DNA of 64,000 nt from Viridibacillus sp050279675 (GCF_050279675.1 NZ_JBNNUK010000007.1:62001-126000); one strand, 5' to 3'. Shown: positions 43,187-52,915, numbered from the stretch's first letter. The notes: generated by a model not told the origin, from the letters alone. Numbers and translations: made by a program.

Positions 43187-44098
43187 TTAATATTCGTCTT
43201 CTCTGAAACCAAAGTCACGTAATTGAGAAGATTTATTACGCCAGTCTTTTTGTACTTTGACCCAAAGTTCTAAGTACACTTTACTGCCTAAAAGCATCTC
43301 AATGTCTTTACGTGCGCGGATTCCAACTTCTTTCAATAGGGCACCTCGTTTACCGATGACAATCCCTTTTTGTGAATCACGTTCTACAATAATAGTAGCC
43401 ATTACACGAATCATATCTTTGTCTTCATCTTTTGCAATTTTGTCCACTTGTACTGCGATTGAATGTGGAATCTCTTCACGTGTTAAATGCAACACTTTTT
43501 CACGTACTAATTCAGAAATAATGAAACGCTCAGGGTGGTCTGTTACTTGGTCAGCTGGATAATATTGAGGTCCTTCAGGTAAATAATTTTCGATTGTTTC
43601 TAGCAAACGATCAACATTATTACCATCAAGAGCAGAAATTGGAATAATCTCAGCAAAATCATATTCAGCTTTATAATCTTCAATTGTGTGCAATAAGTTA
43701 TCTGGGTGCACTTGGTCAATTTTATTGATTACTAAGAAGACAGGTGTATCATTGCCTTCAAGCATTTCTAAAATGAACTGATCCCCTTTGCCTAACTTTT
43801 GAGTTGCGTTGACCATGAACATAATGACATCAACTTCTCGCAAAGTGTTTTTAGACACTTTTAACATGAATTCTCCCAATTTATGTTTTGGTTTATGAAT
43901 ACCTGGTGTATCGATGAAAACCATTTGGCTAGCATCTTGTGTTAAAACACCTTGTACTTTGTTTCGTGTTGTTTGTGGTTTATCACTCATAATGGCGATT
44001 TTCTGACCGATAACACGATTTAGAAACGTTGATTTCCCTACGTTTGGTCTACCAATAATTGAAATAAAGCCTGATTTGAATTGATTATTTTCCTGCAT
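43187..44098 (-). CDS. era: GTPase Era
   Basis: A 303-residue GTPase for 30S subunit maturation. G1 GRPNVGKST (16-24), G3 DTPGIHKP, G4 NKID, and the C-terminal KH domain with GIVIGKRGALLKEVG. Overlaps cdd by 14 nt. Full length. Confidence 0.96.
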   Translation of the reverse strand: MQENNQFKSGFISIIGRPNVGKSTFLNRVIGQKIAIMSDKPQTTRNKVQGVLTQDASQMVFIDTPGIHKPKHKLGEFMLKVSKNTLREVDVIMFMVNATQKLGKGDQFILEMLEGNDTPVFLVINKIDQVHPDNLLHTIEDYKAEYDFAEIIPISALDGNNVDRLLETIENYLPEGPQYYPADQVTDHPERFIISELVREKVLHLTREEIPHSIAVQVDKIAKDEDKDMIRVMATIIVERDSQKGIVIGKRGALLKEVGIRARKDIEMLLGSKVYLELWVKVQKDWRNKSSQLRDFGFREDEY

Positions 44099-44492
44099 TC
44101 CTTAAATCCTCCGGTGTAAAGGCACCTGGTAAAAGTTCACGAACTGTTGTCTCTTGAACATCGCCTTTTAAATTTGTTAAGTAAACTGGCATATCTGGTG
44201 CGCAAAATTCAGCAATAACTTGGCGACATGCTCCACATGGTGAACATGGCCCTTCTGTATCCGCAACAACAGCTAGCGCAATAAATTCTTTTTCGCCTTC
44301 TGAAACAGCCTTGAAAATGGCAGTACGCTCTGCACAGTTCGTCATACTGTAACTCGCATTTTCAATATTGCATCCACGGTAAACTTTACCATCTTTTGTT
44401 AGTAGAGATGCACCGACTTTAAATTTTGAATAAGGGACATGGGCATTTTCGCGTCCTAGTTTTGACTCTTCCATTAATTGATGTTTGTCCAT
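44085..44492 (-). CDS. cdd: Cytidine deaminase
   Basis: A 135-residue homotetrameric-type deaminase for pyrimidine salvage (cytidine to uridine). Catalytic NCAERTAI and zinc ligands PCSPCGACRQ are present. Start at 44492 follows GAGGTGATT; a GTG-like upstream codon is less likely. Between dgkA and era as in Bacillus. Confidence 0.95.
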   Translation of the reverse strand: MDKHQLMEESKLGRENAHVPYSKFKVGASLLTKDGKVYRGCNIENASYSMTNCAERTAIFKAVSEGEKEFIALAVVADTEGPCSPCGACRQVIAEFCAPDMPVYLTNLKGDVQETTVRELLPGAFTPEDLRNAGK

Positions 44493-44502
44493 TAGAATCA
44501 CC

Positions 44503-44865
44503 TCATATAAATAAATTCATCCACTTAGGCAAAAAGATGAGTATCCCGATTATAGCACTTGCACAAGCAAATACAAGTACAGCACCTGCTGCCAAATCTT
44601 TTGATTGTTTGGCAAGAGGGTGTATCTCTGACGTAGTAAGGTCCACTACTCTCTCAATTGCCGTGTTAATCATTTCAAGGGTTATCATTATAGCAATGAC
44701 AATAATAATTACTAGCCACTCCGTTTGCGATAATCCAGTGAGTAAACCCGCACAAATAACTATAATTGCCGCTAACAAATGGAAACGGAAGTTCTGTTCT
44801 CTAAATGCATACAATACCCCTTGAAACGCATATTGAAATGATTTCAAAAATTTACTGACGTTCAT
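44503..44865 (-). CDS. dgkA: Undecaprenol/diacylglycerol kinase DgkA
   Basis: A 120-residue membrane kinase with three helices; signature EMINTAIERVVDL (about 62-74). In Gram-positives it phosphorylates undecaprenol for cell-wall lipid recycling. The start is chosen at the third Met codon (MNVSKFLKS), matching the usual N-end; upstream GTG/ATG codons at 44874 and 44871 are possible. It overlaps ybeY by 14 nt. Confidence 0.92.
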   Translation of the reverse strand: MNVSKFLKSFQYAFQGVLYAFREQNFRFHLLAAIIVICAGLLTGLSQTEWLVIIIVIAIMITLEMINTAIERVVDLTTSEIHPLAKQSKDLAAGAVLVFACASAIIGILIFLPKWMNLFI

Positions 44866-45340
44866 TAGCATCACGGCTTAGGCCGTAAGATTCAAGAATT
44901 GTATCTTGTTTGCCAAACATTACTTTTTCATCTTCGGGCACCATATGGTCATAGCCCAGTAAATGTAAAAAGCCATGTACAGCTAAAAAGCCTAATTCTC
45001 GTTCAAATGAATGCCCGTATTCATCCGCTTGTTCTTTTGTACGATCGATTGAAATGATAATATCACCTAAAATACGTGGCATACCTTCAGCAATAATTTC
45101 CACTTCTCCTTCTCCCATTTCTTCAAGGGCAAAGGAAATGACATCTGTTGGTGCATCTTTTTGGCGATATTGACGGTTAATTTCATGTATCGCTTCATTC
45201 GTCACAAACGTCACAGATAATTCTGTTTCATCTTCGATATTTTCAACTGTCGCAGCGTGTTGTAGTAATTTTTCTACTAGCTCAATATCAGAATCCTTTA
45301 CTTTTGATGTTTCATCTAAAAAATCAATGTTTAAACTCAT
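44852..45340 (-). CDS. ybeY: rRNA maturation endonuclease YbeY
   Basis: A 162-residue UPF0054 metalloprotein. Zinc motif HGFLHLLGYDH (H-x3-H-x5-H) near the C-terminus. Acts in 16S rRNA 3' processing and ribosome quality control. 17 nt after pgpH. Confidence 0.95.
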   Translation of the reverse strand: MSLNIDFLDETSKVKDSDIELVEKLLQHAATVENIEDETELSVTFVTNEAIHEINRQYRQKDAPTDVISFALEEMGEGEVEIIAEGMPRILGDIIISIDRTKEQADEYGHSFERELGFLAVHGFLHLLGYDHMVPEDEKVMFGKQDTILESYGLSRDANERQ

Positions 45341-45357
45341 ATAGTTGCCTCCTAGGC

Positions 45358-47487
45358 TTATTTTGGCTTCGGATATTCGATACGTGAATGGAAGATACCA
45401 TTTAGCGTTTCACAAAAAACTGCTTCAATCTTTTTTAATTCCCGGACGGAAAGATCGCATTCATCAAATTGTCCATCCTGTAATTTGTCTTGTGCAATGG
45501 CATGAACCAGCTTTTGAATTTTCTCAGCATTTGGTTCTTTCATCGAACGAACAGCAGCCTCTACACTGTCCGCTACACTTATTATAGCAACTTCTTTCGT
45601 TTGTGGCTTAGGCCCAGGGTAACGATAATCAGATTCAACTACAGCTGGATTTTTTTCCTTTTCTTTATAATAAAAGAATTTCAAAAGACTTGTCCCATGA
45701 TGTTGTCTTGCAATGTCTATAATTTCTTTTGGCATTTTATGAGCTTCTAACATCTTAGCCCCATCTTCAGCATGCGCGATAATAATATCTCGACTCGTTT
45801 CTGCTGGCAAGCTATCATGAGGATTGATGGCTCCCATTTGATTTTCAACGAAAAACCCAGGCCTTTTTGTCTTTCCAATATCATGATAATAGCAACCTAC
45901 TCTTGCAAGCAAGCCATCTGCTCCTACAGCTTCACAGGCAGCATCAGCAAGGTTTGCCACCATTACACTGTGATGATAAGTACCAGGTGTTTCTACTAAA
46001 ATCTTTTTTAATAATGGATGATTGGGACTTGATAACTCTATCAATCTAAAGGATGACAGAATTCCGAATGCCGATTCAATAAACGGTAATATCCCTAATG
46101 TAAGTGCTCCTGACAGTAAGGCAGAAACTATGGATGCGACTAAATAATACGCGAGCTCGGTCATACCATATGTAGATTGAGTCAATAGTAAATAAAAGCC
46201 AATAAAAGTTGCATTTACTAAAGCAATAACCATACTTGTTTGTAAAATACTCGAACGTTTTTCAATCCCTTTATTGAAAAATAAACTACTTAATCCACCG
46301 AAAATAATATATAAAGATACTTCCATTTGAATTACAGTAGCGTAACCCTCTTGGAAAATGACACCTGCTGCAACCCCTGTCATAATCGTTATGATGATTG
46401 CGATTCGCTCATTAACTAGTAATCTAATAAGCATAGGTGCCATCGCTACAGGGTAAAGAAACCCTATCATGACTTCGAATTCGTTCTTAATCAGACTCAG
46501 CAATTCCATCACGACAATAGATAGTAAATAAATCGTTACTGTGATGATTAAATCACGGACTTTTGTTTTTTCATCGGTTTTCCAGTTTCGGAAAAGAGCA
46601 AAGAAGAAAGCCATTTGTAATGTAATGAGTAAAAATAAACCCATTATCGGTTTAGTCGAAGTATGATCCGCAAGCATCCCTGTTAACTCTAATTCTCGGT
46701 AGACATCACGATCGATCACTTGTCCTTCTTGTACAATAATTTGACCTTGCAATATACGTGTTGGATCCACATTTGCCTTAGCTTGTTCAATTTGTTCTTT
46801 TGTTAAATCCGGATTTTCAGTTTCCGTTTCTGTAATCGAGAAACGTCCAATTGATACAAGTGTTGCTCGAATTTCTTCTGGAAATTCAGGTTTTTCTCTA
46901 ATTTCTTTATCAATTTTCGCCTTTATCTCTGCAACATGATCAGTTCGAATAGGTTCAGATAGCTGCTTTTTCACAAGTTCCGTTAACTCATCACGTGTTA
47001 CCCGTAAAGAGTCATTATCTTGTTCGATCAGTGCCATCAATTCTTGATCAGTAAACCGGAGTCCTTGACCATCTGTGTTTAATGCGATTAATTTTTTTCG
47101 TAGTTCTGCTACACGATCTTGCATAACAGTTTCTTTTTCTTTTTTAGTTTTTCCGTCCTCAATCGACGTTTTCACTTCTAAAACATAGTCAAAAATGGAC
47201 TTAATCATTGATGCACGGTTTTTCGCAATTTCTTCAGAATACTGAAAGACAGGCTTTACACTGCTAGCTGCTTGCTCTCTATCTTCCTCAGTTTTTACCG
47301 TGTCTTCTACTGTCTTCATCGAACGAATCGTATCCGGCGATAATTGAAAAAGTTTTAAGTCGAAATGTTCGCCCCTCACATTCCCAAGCATCAGTGAAAA
47401 TTGCAAGATGCCCGTGACAGTTAATATGACGGCAATTAATACCGGAAAACGAAAGTACTGCATTAGCTTTTTTAAAAAAGCATCCAT
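45358..47487 (-). CDS. pgpH: Cyclic-di-AMP phosphodiesterase PgpH (7TM-HD)
   Basis: A 709-residue membrane phosphodiesterase. One N-terminal helix (about 15-33), an extracellular 7TMR-HDED domain (about 50-270), seven helices (about 275-465), then the cytosolic HD domain with YYHDIGKTKRPGFFVENQ (about 535) and HHGTSLLKFFYY. Degrades c-di-AMP and so controls potassium and wall balance. ATG behind AGGAGGTGG. Heads the pgpH-ybeY-dgkA-cdd-era-recO transcript. Confidence 0.95.
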   Translation of the reverse strand: MDAFLKKLMQYFRFPVLIAVILTVTGILQFSLMLGNVRGEHFDLKLFQLSPDTIRSMKTVEDTVKTEEDREQAASSVKPVFQYSEEIAKNRASMIKSIFDYVLEVKTSIEDGKTKKEKETVMQDRVAELRKKLIALNTDGQGLRFTDQELMALIEQDNDSLRVTRDELTELVKKQLSEPIRTDHVAEIKAKIDKEIREKPEFPEEIRATLVSIGRFSITETETENPDLTKEQIEQAKANVDPTRILQGQIIVQEGQVIDRDVYRELELTGMLADHTSTKPIMGLFLLITLQMAFFFALFRNWKTDEKTKVRDLIITVTIYLLSIVVMELLSLIKNEFEVMIGFLYPVAMAPMLIRLLVNERIAIIITIMTGVAAGVIFQEGYATVIQMEVSLYIIFGGLSSLFFNKGIEKRSSILQTSMVIALVNATFIGFYLLLTQSTYGMTELAYYLVASIVSALLSGALTLGILPFIESAFGILSSFRLIELSSPNHPLLKKILVETPGTYHHSVMVANLADAACEAVGADGLLARVGCYYHDIGKTKRPGFFVENQMGAINPHDSLPAETSRDIIIAHAEDGAKMLEAHKMPKEIIDIARQHHGTSLLKFFYYKEKEKNPAVVESDYRYPGPKPQTKEVAIISVADSVEAAVRSMKEPNAEKIQKLVHAIAQDKLQDGQFDECDLSVRELKKIEAVFCETLNGIFHSRIEYPKPK

Positions 47488-47638
47488 ACAGCCACCTCCT
47501 ATCTATAGACTATCATATCAACAATTGACATTTTTTTCACAAAAAACATAACGGATTTCGCTATAAATAATAATAAATTTATAAATAATTAATAATACCA
47601 ACACAAAATCGACACGAAACTATTTATACAAAAATAAA

Positions 47639-47667
47639 ACGCAACACCCATAAAATGAGTATTGCGT
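47639..47667 (-). terminator. Terminator of the yqeZ...phoH transcript
   Basis: Arms ACGCAACAC/GTATTGCGT (one G-U), 11-nt loop, then TTTTATTTTT on the minus strand, 12 nt past the phoH stop. It separates this operon from pgpH; 47488-47638 holds the pgpH promoter region only. Confidence 0.78.
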
Positions 47668-47678
47668 CATCTAATACA

Positions 47679-48635
47679 CTATTGCTCTTCTTCATATGCT
47701 TGTATAATTTTTGCTACAAGTGGATGACGAACCACATCCGCTTGTTCGAGAATTTGAAAATGGATATCCTTCACATTCTGTAACGTATGTTCAGCATTTG
47801 TTAGCCCTGATATTGCACCTTTTGGTAGGTCAATTTGGGTTTTATCGCCTGTTATAACCATTTTCGATCCAAAGCCAAGACGTGTTAAGAACATCTTCAT
47901 TTGTGCTTTAGTTGTATTTTGAGCTTCGTCTAAAATAACGAAGGCATCATCTAACGTACGTCCACGCATATAAGCAAGTGGCGCAATTTCAATCGTTCCC
48001 CGGTCAATTAGTCGTGTCGTTTGTTCAGTGCCCAAAATATCATGCAGTGCATCATATAAAGGACGTAAATATGGGTCGACCTTTTCCTTTAAATCTCCTG
48101 GTAAGAAACCTAGACTTTCTCCAGCTTCTACTGCAGGACGTGTTAAAATAATTCGTTTTACATTGCCATTTTTTAGTGCTTGTGTTGCCATTACTACAGC
48201 TAAGTACGTTTTCCCAGTTCCTGCTGGCCCAATACAAAAAGTTAAATCACGATGTCTAATTGCTTGAATATATTCACGTTGACCAATCGTTTTGGCCCGA
48301 ATCATTTTACCTTTAGTATTACGGGCTATGACTTCATCATAGAGCTCTGCAAAATACTCGATTGTACCGTTTTTAGCCATTTCAACTGCTGTAGCAACAT
48401 CACGTTGATTAATATTAATTCCCTTACGAATAACTTTTAATAATTGTTCTAATAATTTCGTTGCATCGTCTTTTTGGCTTTCATTACCGACAATATGAAT
48501 TGTTTCGCCACGCGTAATGATTTGCACATTAAAAGCCGTTTCAATCAATTTCATATTTACATCTGATATACCTAAAAGCATTACCGCTTCGTTAGGATCT
48601 TGCACGTTTAATTGGGTTGGTTGTTGTTCTAGCAT
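47679..48635 (-). CDS. phoH: PhoH-like ATPase
   Basis: A 318-residue protein with an N-terminal KH-like region and a P-loop ATPase domain: CIGPAGTGKTYLAV (about 133-146), VILDEAQNTTKAQMKMFL (about 232-249) and KMVITGDKTQIDLP. Probably an RNA-linked helicase-like ATPase. The start at 48635 lies 7 nt from AAGGAG; the TTG 6 nt earlier overlaps the yqfD stop. Confidence 0.92.
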   Translation of the reverse strand: MLEQQPTQLNVQDPNEAVMLLGISDVNMKLIETAFNVQIITRGETIHIVGNESQKDDATKLLEQLLKVIRKGININQRDVATAVEMAKNGTIEYFAELYDEVIARNTKGKMIRAKTIGQREYIQAIRHRDLTFCIGPAGTGKTYLAVVMATQALKNGNVKRIILTRPAVEAGESLGFLPGDLKEKVDPYLRPLYDALHDILGTEQTTRLIDRGTIEIAPLAYMRGRTLDDAFVILDEAQNTTKAQMKMFLTRLGFGSKMVITGDKTQIDLPKGAISGLTNAEHTLQNVKDIHFQILEQADVVRHPLVAKIIQAYEEEQ

Positions 48636-48637
48636 GC

Positions 48638-49762
48638 TCAATCTCCTTGATAAATCGCTTGTTTAACTGCAATGTTTTCATTTACCAAAAACAATACTTT
48701 CCCTTTTACTGTATCATTATCAATAGCAACCTGCAAAAGTTTTTCCCGTTTCATAACTGTTTTAGATGGCAATTCATTGACATATTTTTGATGAAGCAGT
48801 GGTAACAGTACCTTTTCAACCGATTGCTCATCTAATACAAGCTCTCTTGTTATACCTTGCTGTGTGACAGATAAGTCAACATACTTGGCTAACCATTTAG
48901 GTAGTTTTACTGTTTGCCAGTCACCGTCCTTTTTTTTCTTGTCTTTTTTCCACTGCAACTCATAATGTCGTTCACCTGGTACTTCATATTCAATCTTTCT
49001 AGGTAGTGAGAACGACGCCTCAATCCAGTAGTCCGCAAATACCTCTCCTTCAGCCCCGTAGACGATTTCTTTCTCACCTTGTTTCAATATACCGGTGACG
49101 AGCAAATCACCCGTATAAACGGCCTTATTTTCCTCTACAACGCGTTCACCTTTCGTTAAATTAAAATGCGTTATAACACCACTTTTTTTAGCAATTAAGT
49201 GGCTCGGTTGTTCTTTTTTTTCAATTTCAGTATCTAACTTTGGCGAAGGAATTGGTGAAAAGGTGAGATGACTTCCTTGCTGATTAATATGCACCCAAGA
49301 TAATTCTCGCTGATCTTGTAAAATTTGCTGTCTAATAACTGTTTCATCAGGTAACTTACGCTTTAAAAATGGCGGTGAAATTTGCAATATATATAAACTC
49401 TTTTGCAGCTCTTCCTCCTGCTCTGGAGTGGATGCATCGATATCGACAGACCAAATAAATTGTGAAGCGCATAATGGGACGAGAAATAACAATAATAATC
49501 CTATATGCACGATCCACTCATTACGTAAAATAACTTCCTCGTCAAGCCAGCTTATTGTAATTCTCATATGGTACTTGCGTCTGAGTTTACGAATCATCGG
49601 TAAATGCTTACGAGTTGTTTGGAATGTTACATAATTTTTTGTCGTTTTCACTTTCTTAAGAGGAATGTTCGCCTTTGCTAATGCCCTTAAAAATCCAGGT
49701 AGGCGATCATTTTGCGTCACTTCTAACTCCAATTTACGATTATTCCATCCATGCCTTTGCAA
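48638..49762 (-). CDS. yqfD: Sporulation protein YqfD
   Basis: A 374-residue protein of the YqfD/SpoIV family required in the mother cell stage in sporulating Bacilli and Clostridia. A cytosolic N-part (about 1-80), one membrane helix (about 87-105), then a long outside part. The TTG at 49762 is preferred: GGAGAG lies 6 nt ahead; a TTG 24 nt upstream has no site and would overlap yqfC. Partner of YqfC. Confidence 0.9.
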   Translation of the reverse strand: MQRHGWNNRKLELEVTQNDRLPGFLRALAKANIPLKKVKTTKNYVTFQTTRKHLPMIRKLRRKYHMRITISWLDEEVILRNEWIVHIGLLLLFLVPLCASQFIWSVDIDASTPEQEEELQKSLYILQISPPFLKRKLPDETVIRQQILQDQRELSWVHINQQGSHLTFSPIPSPKLDTEIEKKEQPSHLIAKKSGVITHFNLTKGERVVEENKAVYTGDLLVTGILKQGEKEIVYGAEGEVFADYWIEASFSLPRKIEYEVPGERHYELQWKKDKKKKDGDWQTVKLPKWLAKYVDLSVTQQGITRELVLDEQSVEKVLLPLLHQKYVNELPSKTVMKREKLLQVAIDNDTVKGKVLFLVNENIAVKQAIYQGD

Positions 49763-49763
49763 G

Positions 49764-50006
49764 TTAACTCTCCTGCCATTTTTCAATTGTCATTTTTTCT
49801 AATTGATTCAATTTCAAAGCTACCAGCTCGTCCTTTAGCACTTGGATTTGCAGCTCTTTCGCTTTGATATGAATGATAAACTCTTCGTGCAAAAATTCCA
49901 CTTGCTTCTCAGAAATCTTTTGAATTGTAATTTTCCCTCTTAACTGGATCGTTTGGAAGTTTTCAATTTCGATAAGAGGCAGTAGCTGAAATAGCCGTTT
50001 CGACAT
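49764..50006 (-). CDS. yqfC: Sporulation protein YqfC (YabP-like)
   Basis: An 80-residue protein matching YqfC/YabP in length and in the LIEIENFQTIQLRGK...ISEKQVEFLH layout. Function in the mother cell with YqfD. ATG behind AAGGGGG, which is inside the 3' arm of a hairpin (50008-50050). Confidence 0.88.
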   Translation of the reverse strand: MSKRLFQLLPLIEIENFQTIQLRGKITIQKISEKQVEFLHEEFIIHIKAKELQIQVLKDELVALKLNQLEKMTIEKWQES

Positions 50007-50007
50007 A

Positions 50008-50050
50008 CAAAAACCCCCTTCTCTATAGCATATGCAAAGAGAGCGGGGGT
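50008..50050 (-). terminator. Hairpin between the FloA-side genes and yqfC that contains the yqfC ribosome site
   Basis: Arms ACCCCC..CTCT (50013-50024) and AGAGAG.GGGGGT (50038-50050) with one bulge, followed by TTTTGT on the minus strand. It looks like an intrinsic terminator, and its 3' arm (minus) is the GGGGG Shine-Dalgarno of yqfC. It may end the stress transcript and/or block yqfC translation on it. Confidence 0.6.
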
Positions 50051-50056
50051 CATGTA

Positions 50057-50536
50057 TTAGCGTTTCGATTTTGGTGGACCTAATATTTCTGCCATCATAA
50101 TTGATTGCGCTAATTGATTTTTTGTTTGTGGAAAATTGAACGTTTTATTATCAGTTTGCTTCACTTTTTTCTGAATTTCTGCTCCACGAGACATAGCAGG
50201 ACGGGTCGATCTTGAGTTTTCAAAACTACGTGTACCCTCTGAAGCACTGCTTCGCTCTAATATAGGTGCAGCTTTTTCTTCGATCATTTCTTTCGCTTTT
50301 TCAACTTCAGCTTTCGGTTGTTCACCAAATTTGTTTTCAAGATCACGGAAAACTTCTTTCGCATAATCTTCTAAACTACGCGTTTGCCCTGTTTTTTGCG
50401 GCATCGGTTTACTATGTTCAGAACTTTGCGGTTTTTGCACAGGACCCTTATTTGGCGCTTGCTTATTCTTTGACTTTTTGTCCTTGAAAAAAGCACTTAT
50501 GATAGCTGATATTATGAACAGGATGATTACTTCCAA
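50057..50536 (-). CDS. Small membrane-anchored protein in the YqfB position
   Basis: A 159-residue protein with one N-terminal helix (2-16) and then a disordered, Lys/Gln/Pro/Ser-rich stretch. The end, QLAQSIMMAEILGPPKSKR, stands out as an ordered hydrophobic motif. It lies between floA and yqfC where B. subtilis has yqfB, but I cannot confirm homology. ATG behind AGGGAGG; 34 nt after floA, so in the same operon. Function unknown; work with FloA is inferred. Confidence 0.65.
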   Translation of the reverse strand: MEVIILFIISAIISAFFKDKKSKNKQAPNKGPVQKPQSSEHSKPMPQKTGQTRSLEDYAKEVFRDLENKFGEQPKAEVEKAKEMIEEKAAPILERSSASEGTRSFENSRSTRPAMSRGAEIQKKVKQTDNKTFNFPQTKNQLAQSIMMAEILGPPKSKR

Positions 50537-50570
50537 TGGAAGTGCCTCCCTCCTAATGGTTGACGATTAC

Positions 50571-51575
50571 TTATTGATTGTCATTGGTGTTATCATGTGA
50601 GTCTTGATTAATTTTACTAATTGAATCACGCATGCTTGTATCAGCCTGCACGTTTTTGTAGTTCATATAATCCATAATACCTATATTACCACTACGAAGA
50701 GCTTCTGCCATAGCTAAAGGAACCTCAGCTTCTGCTTCTACTACTTTCGCTTTCATCTCTTGCACTTTTGCGACCATTTCTTGTTCGTTGGCTACAGCCA
50801 TTGCACGACGTTCTTCAGCTTTTGCTTGTGCGATATTTTTGTCAGCTTGCGCTTGCTCAATTTGAAGTTCTGCCCCAATATTTTTGCCGACATCAACGTC
50901 TGCAATATCAATCGATAGAATTTCAAATGCTGTACCAGAATCTAATCCTTTTGATAATACGGTTTGAGAAATTGAATCTGGATTCTCTAATACTGTTGAA
51001 TGGTTTTTAGAGCTACCGATTGTACTAACAATACCCTCACCTACACGGGCAACGATTGTTTCTTCACCGGCACCACCAACAAGTCGTTCGATATTCGCAC
51101 GAACTGTAATACGCGCTTTCGCTTTAACTTCAATACCATTCATTGCTACACCCGCGATAAATGGTGTTTCAATTACTTTCGGGTTAACCGACATTTGAAC
51201 AGCTTCTAACACGTCACGACCCGCAAGATCGATTGCTGCACAGCGTTCAAAAGTTAACTCGATATTCGCACGATGAGCTGCGATTAACGCATTGACAACA
51301 CGGTCTACGTTACCACCTGCAAGATAATGACTTTCTAATTGATTAATCGTTACTGGTAACCCTGCTTTATGTGCTTTAATTAATGGATTGACGATACGTG
51401 ATGGAATAACTCGACGTAAACGCATACCAATTAATGTGAAAATACTAACTTTAACCCCAGCTGCCAATGCAGAAATCCACAATGCCACAGGGACAAATGT
51501 AAATAGAACTGCTAATGCTATAAATACTACTACAATAGCAATAATAGCTGTAATTGCACTACCTGTTAATGCCAT
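50571..51575 (-). CDS. floA: Flotillin-like protein FloA
   Basis: A 334-residue membrane scaffold protein (YqfA). N-terminal membrane hairpin (about 5-45), SPFH/PHB-like core (ALTFVPV... and RIVNPLIKAHKAGLPVT) and Ala/Glu-rich coiled coil (about 235-300: QAQADKNIAQAKAEERRAM). Organises functional membrane microdomains. Cotranscribed with the NfeD-family gene as in most bacteria. Confidence 0.95.
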   Translation of the reverse strand: MALTGSAITAIIAIVVVFIALAVLFTFVPVALWISALAAGVKVSIFTLIGMRLRRVIPSRIVNPLIKAHKAGLPVTINQLESHYLAGGNVDRVVNALIAAHRANIELTFERCAAIDLAGRDVLEAVQMSVNPKVIETPFIAGVAMNGIEVKAKARITVRANIERLVGGAGEETIVARVGEGIVSTIGSSKNHSTVLENPDSISQTVLSKGLDSGTAFEILSIDIADVDVGKNIGAELQIEQAQADKNIAQAKAEERRAMAVANEQEMVAKVQEMKAKVVEAEAEVPLAMAEALRSGNIGIMDYMNYKNVQADTSMRDSISKINQDSHDNTNDNQ

Positions 51576-51595
51576 TTAAAACATCCTCCTTTAGT

Positions 51596-52915
51596 TTAGA
51601 GCACCTCTCTGACAACGATACGAGGCCCTTCAACTTTAATAATTATAACCGTTCTTCTTGCATCAATGTAACCGCCTTCAGAGACTACATCGATTCTTTC
51701 ACCATCTAGCATAATCGCGCCAGCAGGTCTTAAAGGTGTTGAAGTTATAGCCTCTTTTCCAAGAAGCTCTAGACGATTCTTATTTGATACATAACCGCTC
51801 TCTGTATCTGTAGCGTCTTTTAACACGATTTTGTTAAGCATTGTCATTTTTTTACCGAAAAATTTCATTATAATCACCATTCCTATTACTGCTACTAACA
51901 GAGCCGTAAGAATTGAATAAGCCATGTACGTCACATTAGCACCAGCTAATAATAGACTTAAAACAATTGCGCCAAATCCAATAATACCACTAATACCACC
52001 AGGCAAGAAAAACTCAGCCACTACTAGTATAATCCCAACAATCACTAATATGATGGATTCATATCCTGCAAATCCAGCAACTAGATGACCAAAGAAAAAT
52101 AGAATGATGGCTATTATACTCATAGTTCCCGCTACACCAAAGCCAGGTGAATATAACTCTATTACTAATCCTAAACTAGCGATTGATAAAAGTATAGGGA
52201 CAATAATGGGATTAGTAATAAACCGTGCGATTTGCTCTGCAAAGGATTCATTTACATTCACAATCTCAGCACCATCTAAATCTGTTTTCTCAAGAAGTTC
52301 TTGAAACGACAAAACAGTTCCTTCAGAATACCCAACTTTTAACGCTTCATTAGCAGTTAGTGTTAGTAAATTCCCTTCTGCCGCTCTAAACTCTGGTAAA
52401 GCATAGGATAAATCTGCCATTGCTAGTGCATATTTAGGGTTTCGATTTGAGGTTTCTGCCGCTGCTTGCATTTGCGCTAGCCACGCACTATTGGCTTTTT
52501 GACCGGCCATATTACCATCAGAATCAATAACTGCCGCAGCCCCTATTGTTCCATTAGGCACCATATAAATTTCATCGGCATGCAATGCTATAAATGCGCC
52601 TGCTGAATGGGCATCTTTATTTATAAATGCAATTGTTCTAACTGGTGATTCATCCATGAGCTTTGCAATGTCGCCCGCTGCATTGACAAATCCACCTGGC
52701 GTATGAATATCTAAAACAATTGCCTTGGCACCACTTTCTTCAGCTTCTTTAAAAGCTCTTTGTAAGAAAGCATATAAGCCTTTCTCAACTTCTTTTTCCA
52801 CTGGCACATGATACACTTCTGTTTTAGCGAAAACAGAAGCTAGTGGTAAAAATAGCATGAATGACATGAGCATCAAAAATAACAAGCTAACTTTTTTAGA
52901 TTGCTGCAACTTCAC
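51596..52915 (-). CDS. yqeZ: NfeD-family membrane serine protease (YqeZ)
   Basis: A 439-residue protein: signal/anchor (about 9-29), ClpP-class protease domain (about 40-220) with AFINKDAHSAGAFIALHAD (catalytic Ser in HSAGA) and GTIGAAAVID, a five-helix part (about 235-350) and a C-terminal OB fold NfeD domain (about 375-439). Works with FloA in membrane quality control. GTG start behind AAAGGTGG. An exact ECF promoter lies 35-60 nt upstream; in B. subtilis yqeZ-floA is sigma-W dependent. Confidence 0.93.
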   Translation of the reverse strand: MKLQQSKKVSLLFLMLMSFMLFLPLASVFAKTEVYHVPVEKEVEKGLYAFLQRAFKEAEESGAKAIVLDIHTPGGFVNAAGDIAKLMDESPVRTIAFINKDAHSAGAFIALHADEIYMVPNGTIGAAAVIDSDGNMAGQKANSAWLAQMQAAAETSNRNPKYALAMADLSYALPEFRAAEGNLLTLTANEALKVGYSEGTVLSFQELLEKTDLDGAEIVNVNESFAEQIARFITNPIIVPILLSIASLGLVIELYSPGFGVAGTMSIIAIILFFFGHLVAGFAGYESIILVIVGIILVVAEFFLPGGISGIIGFGAIVLSLLLAGANVTYMAYSILTALLVAVIGMVIIMKFFGKKMTMLNKIVLKDATDTESGYVSNKNRLELLGKEAITSTPLRPAGAIMLDGERIDVVSEGGYIDARRTVIIIKVEGPRIVVREVL

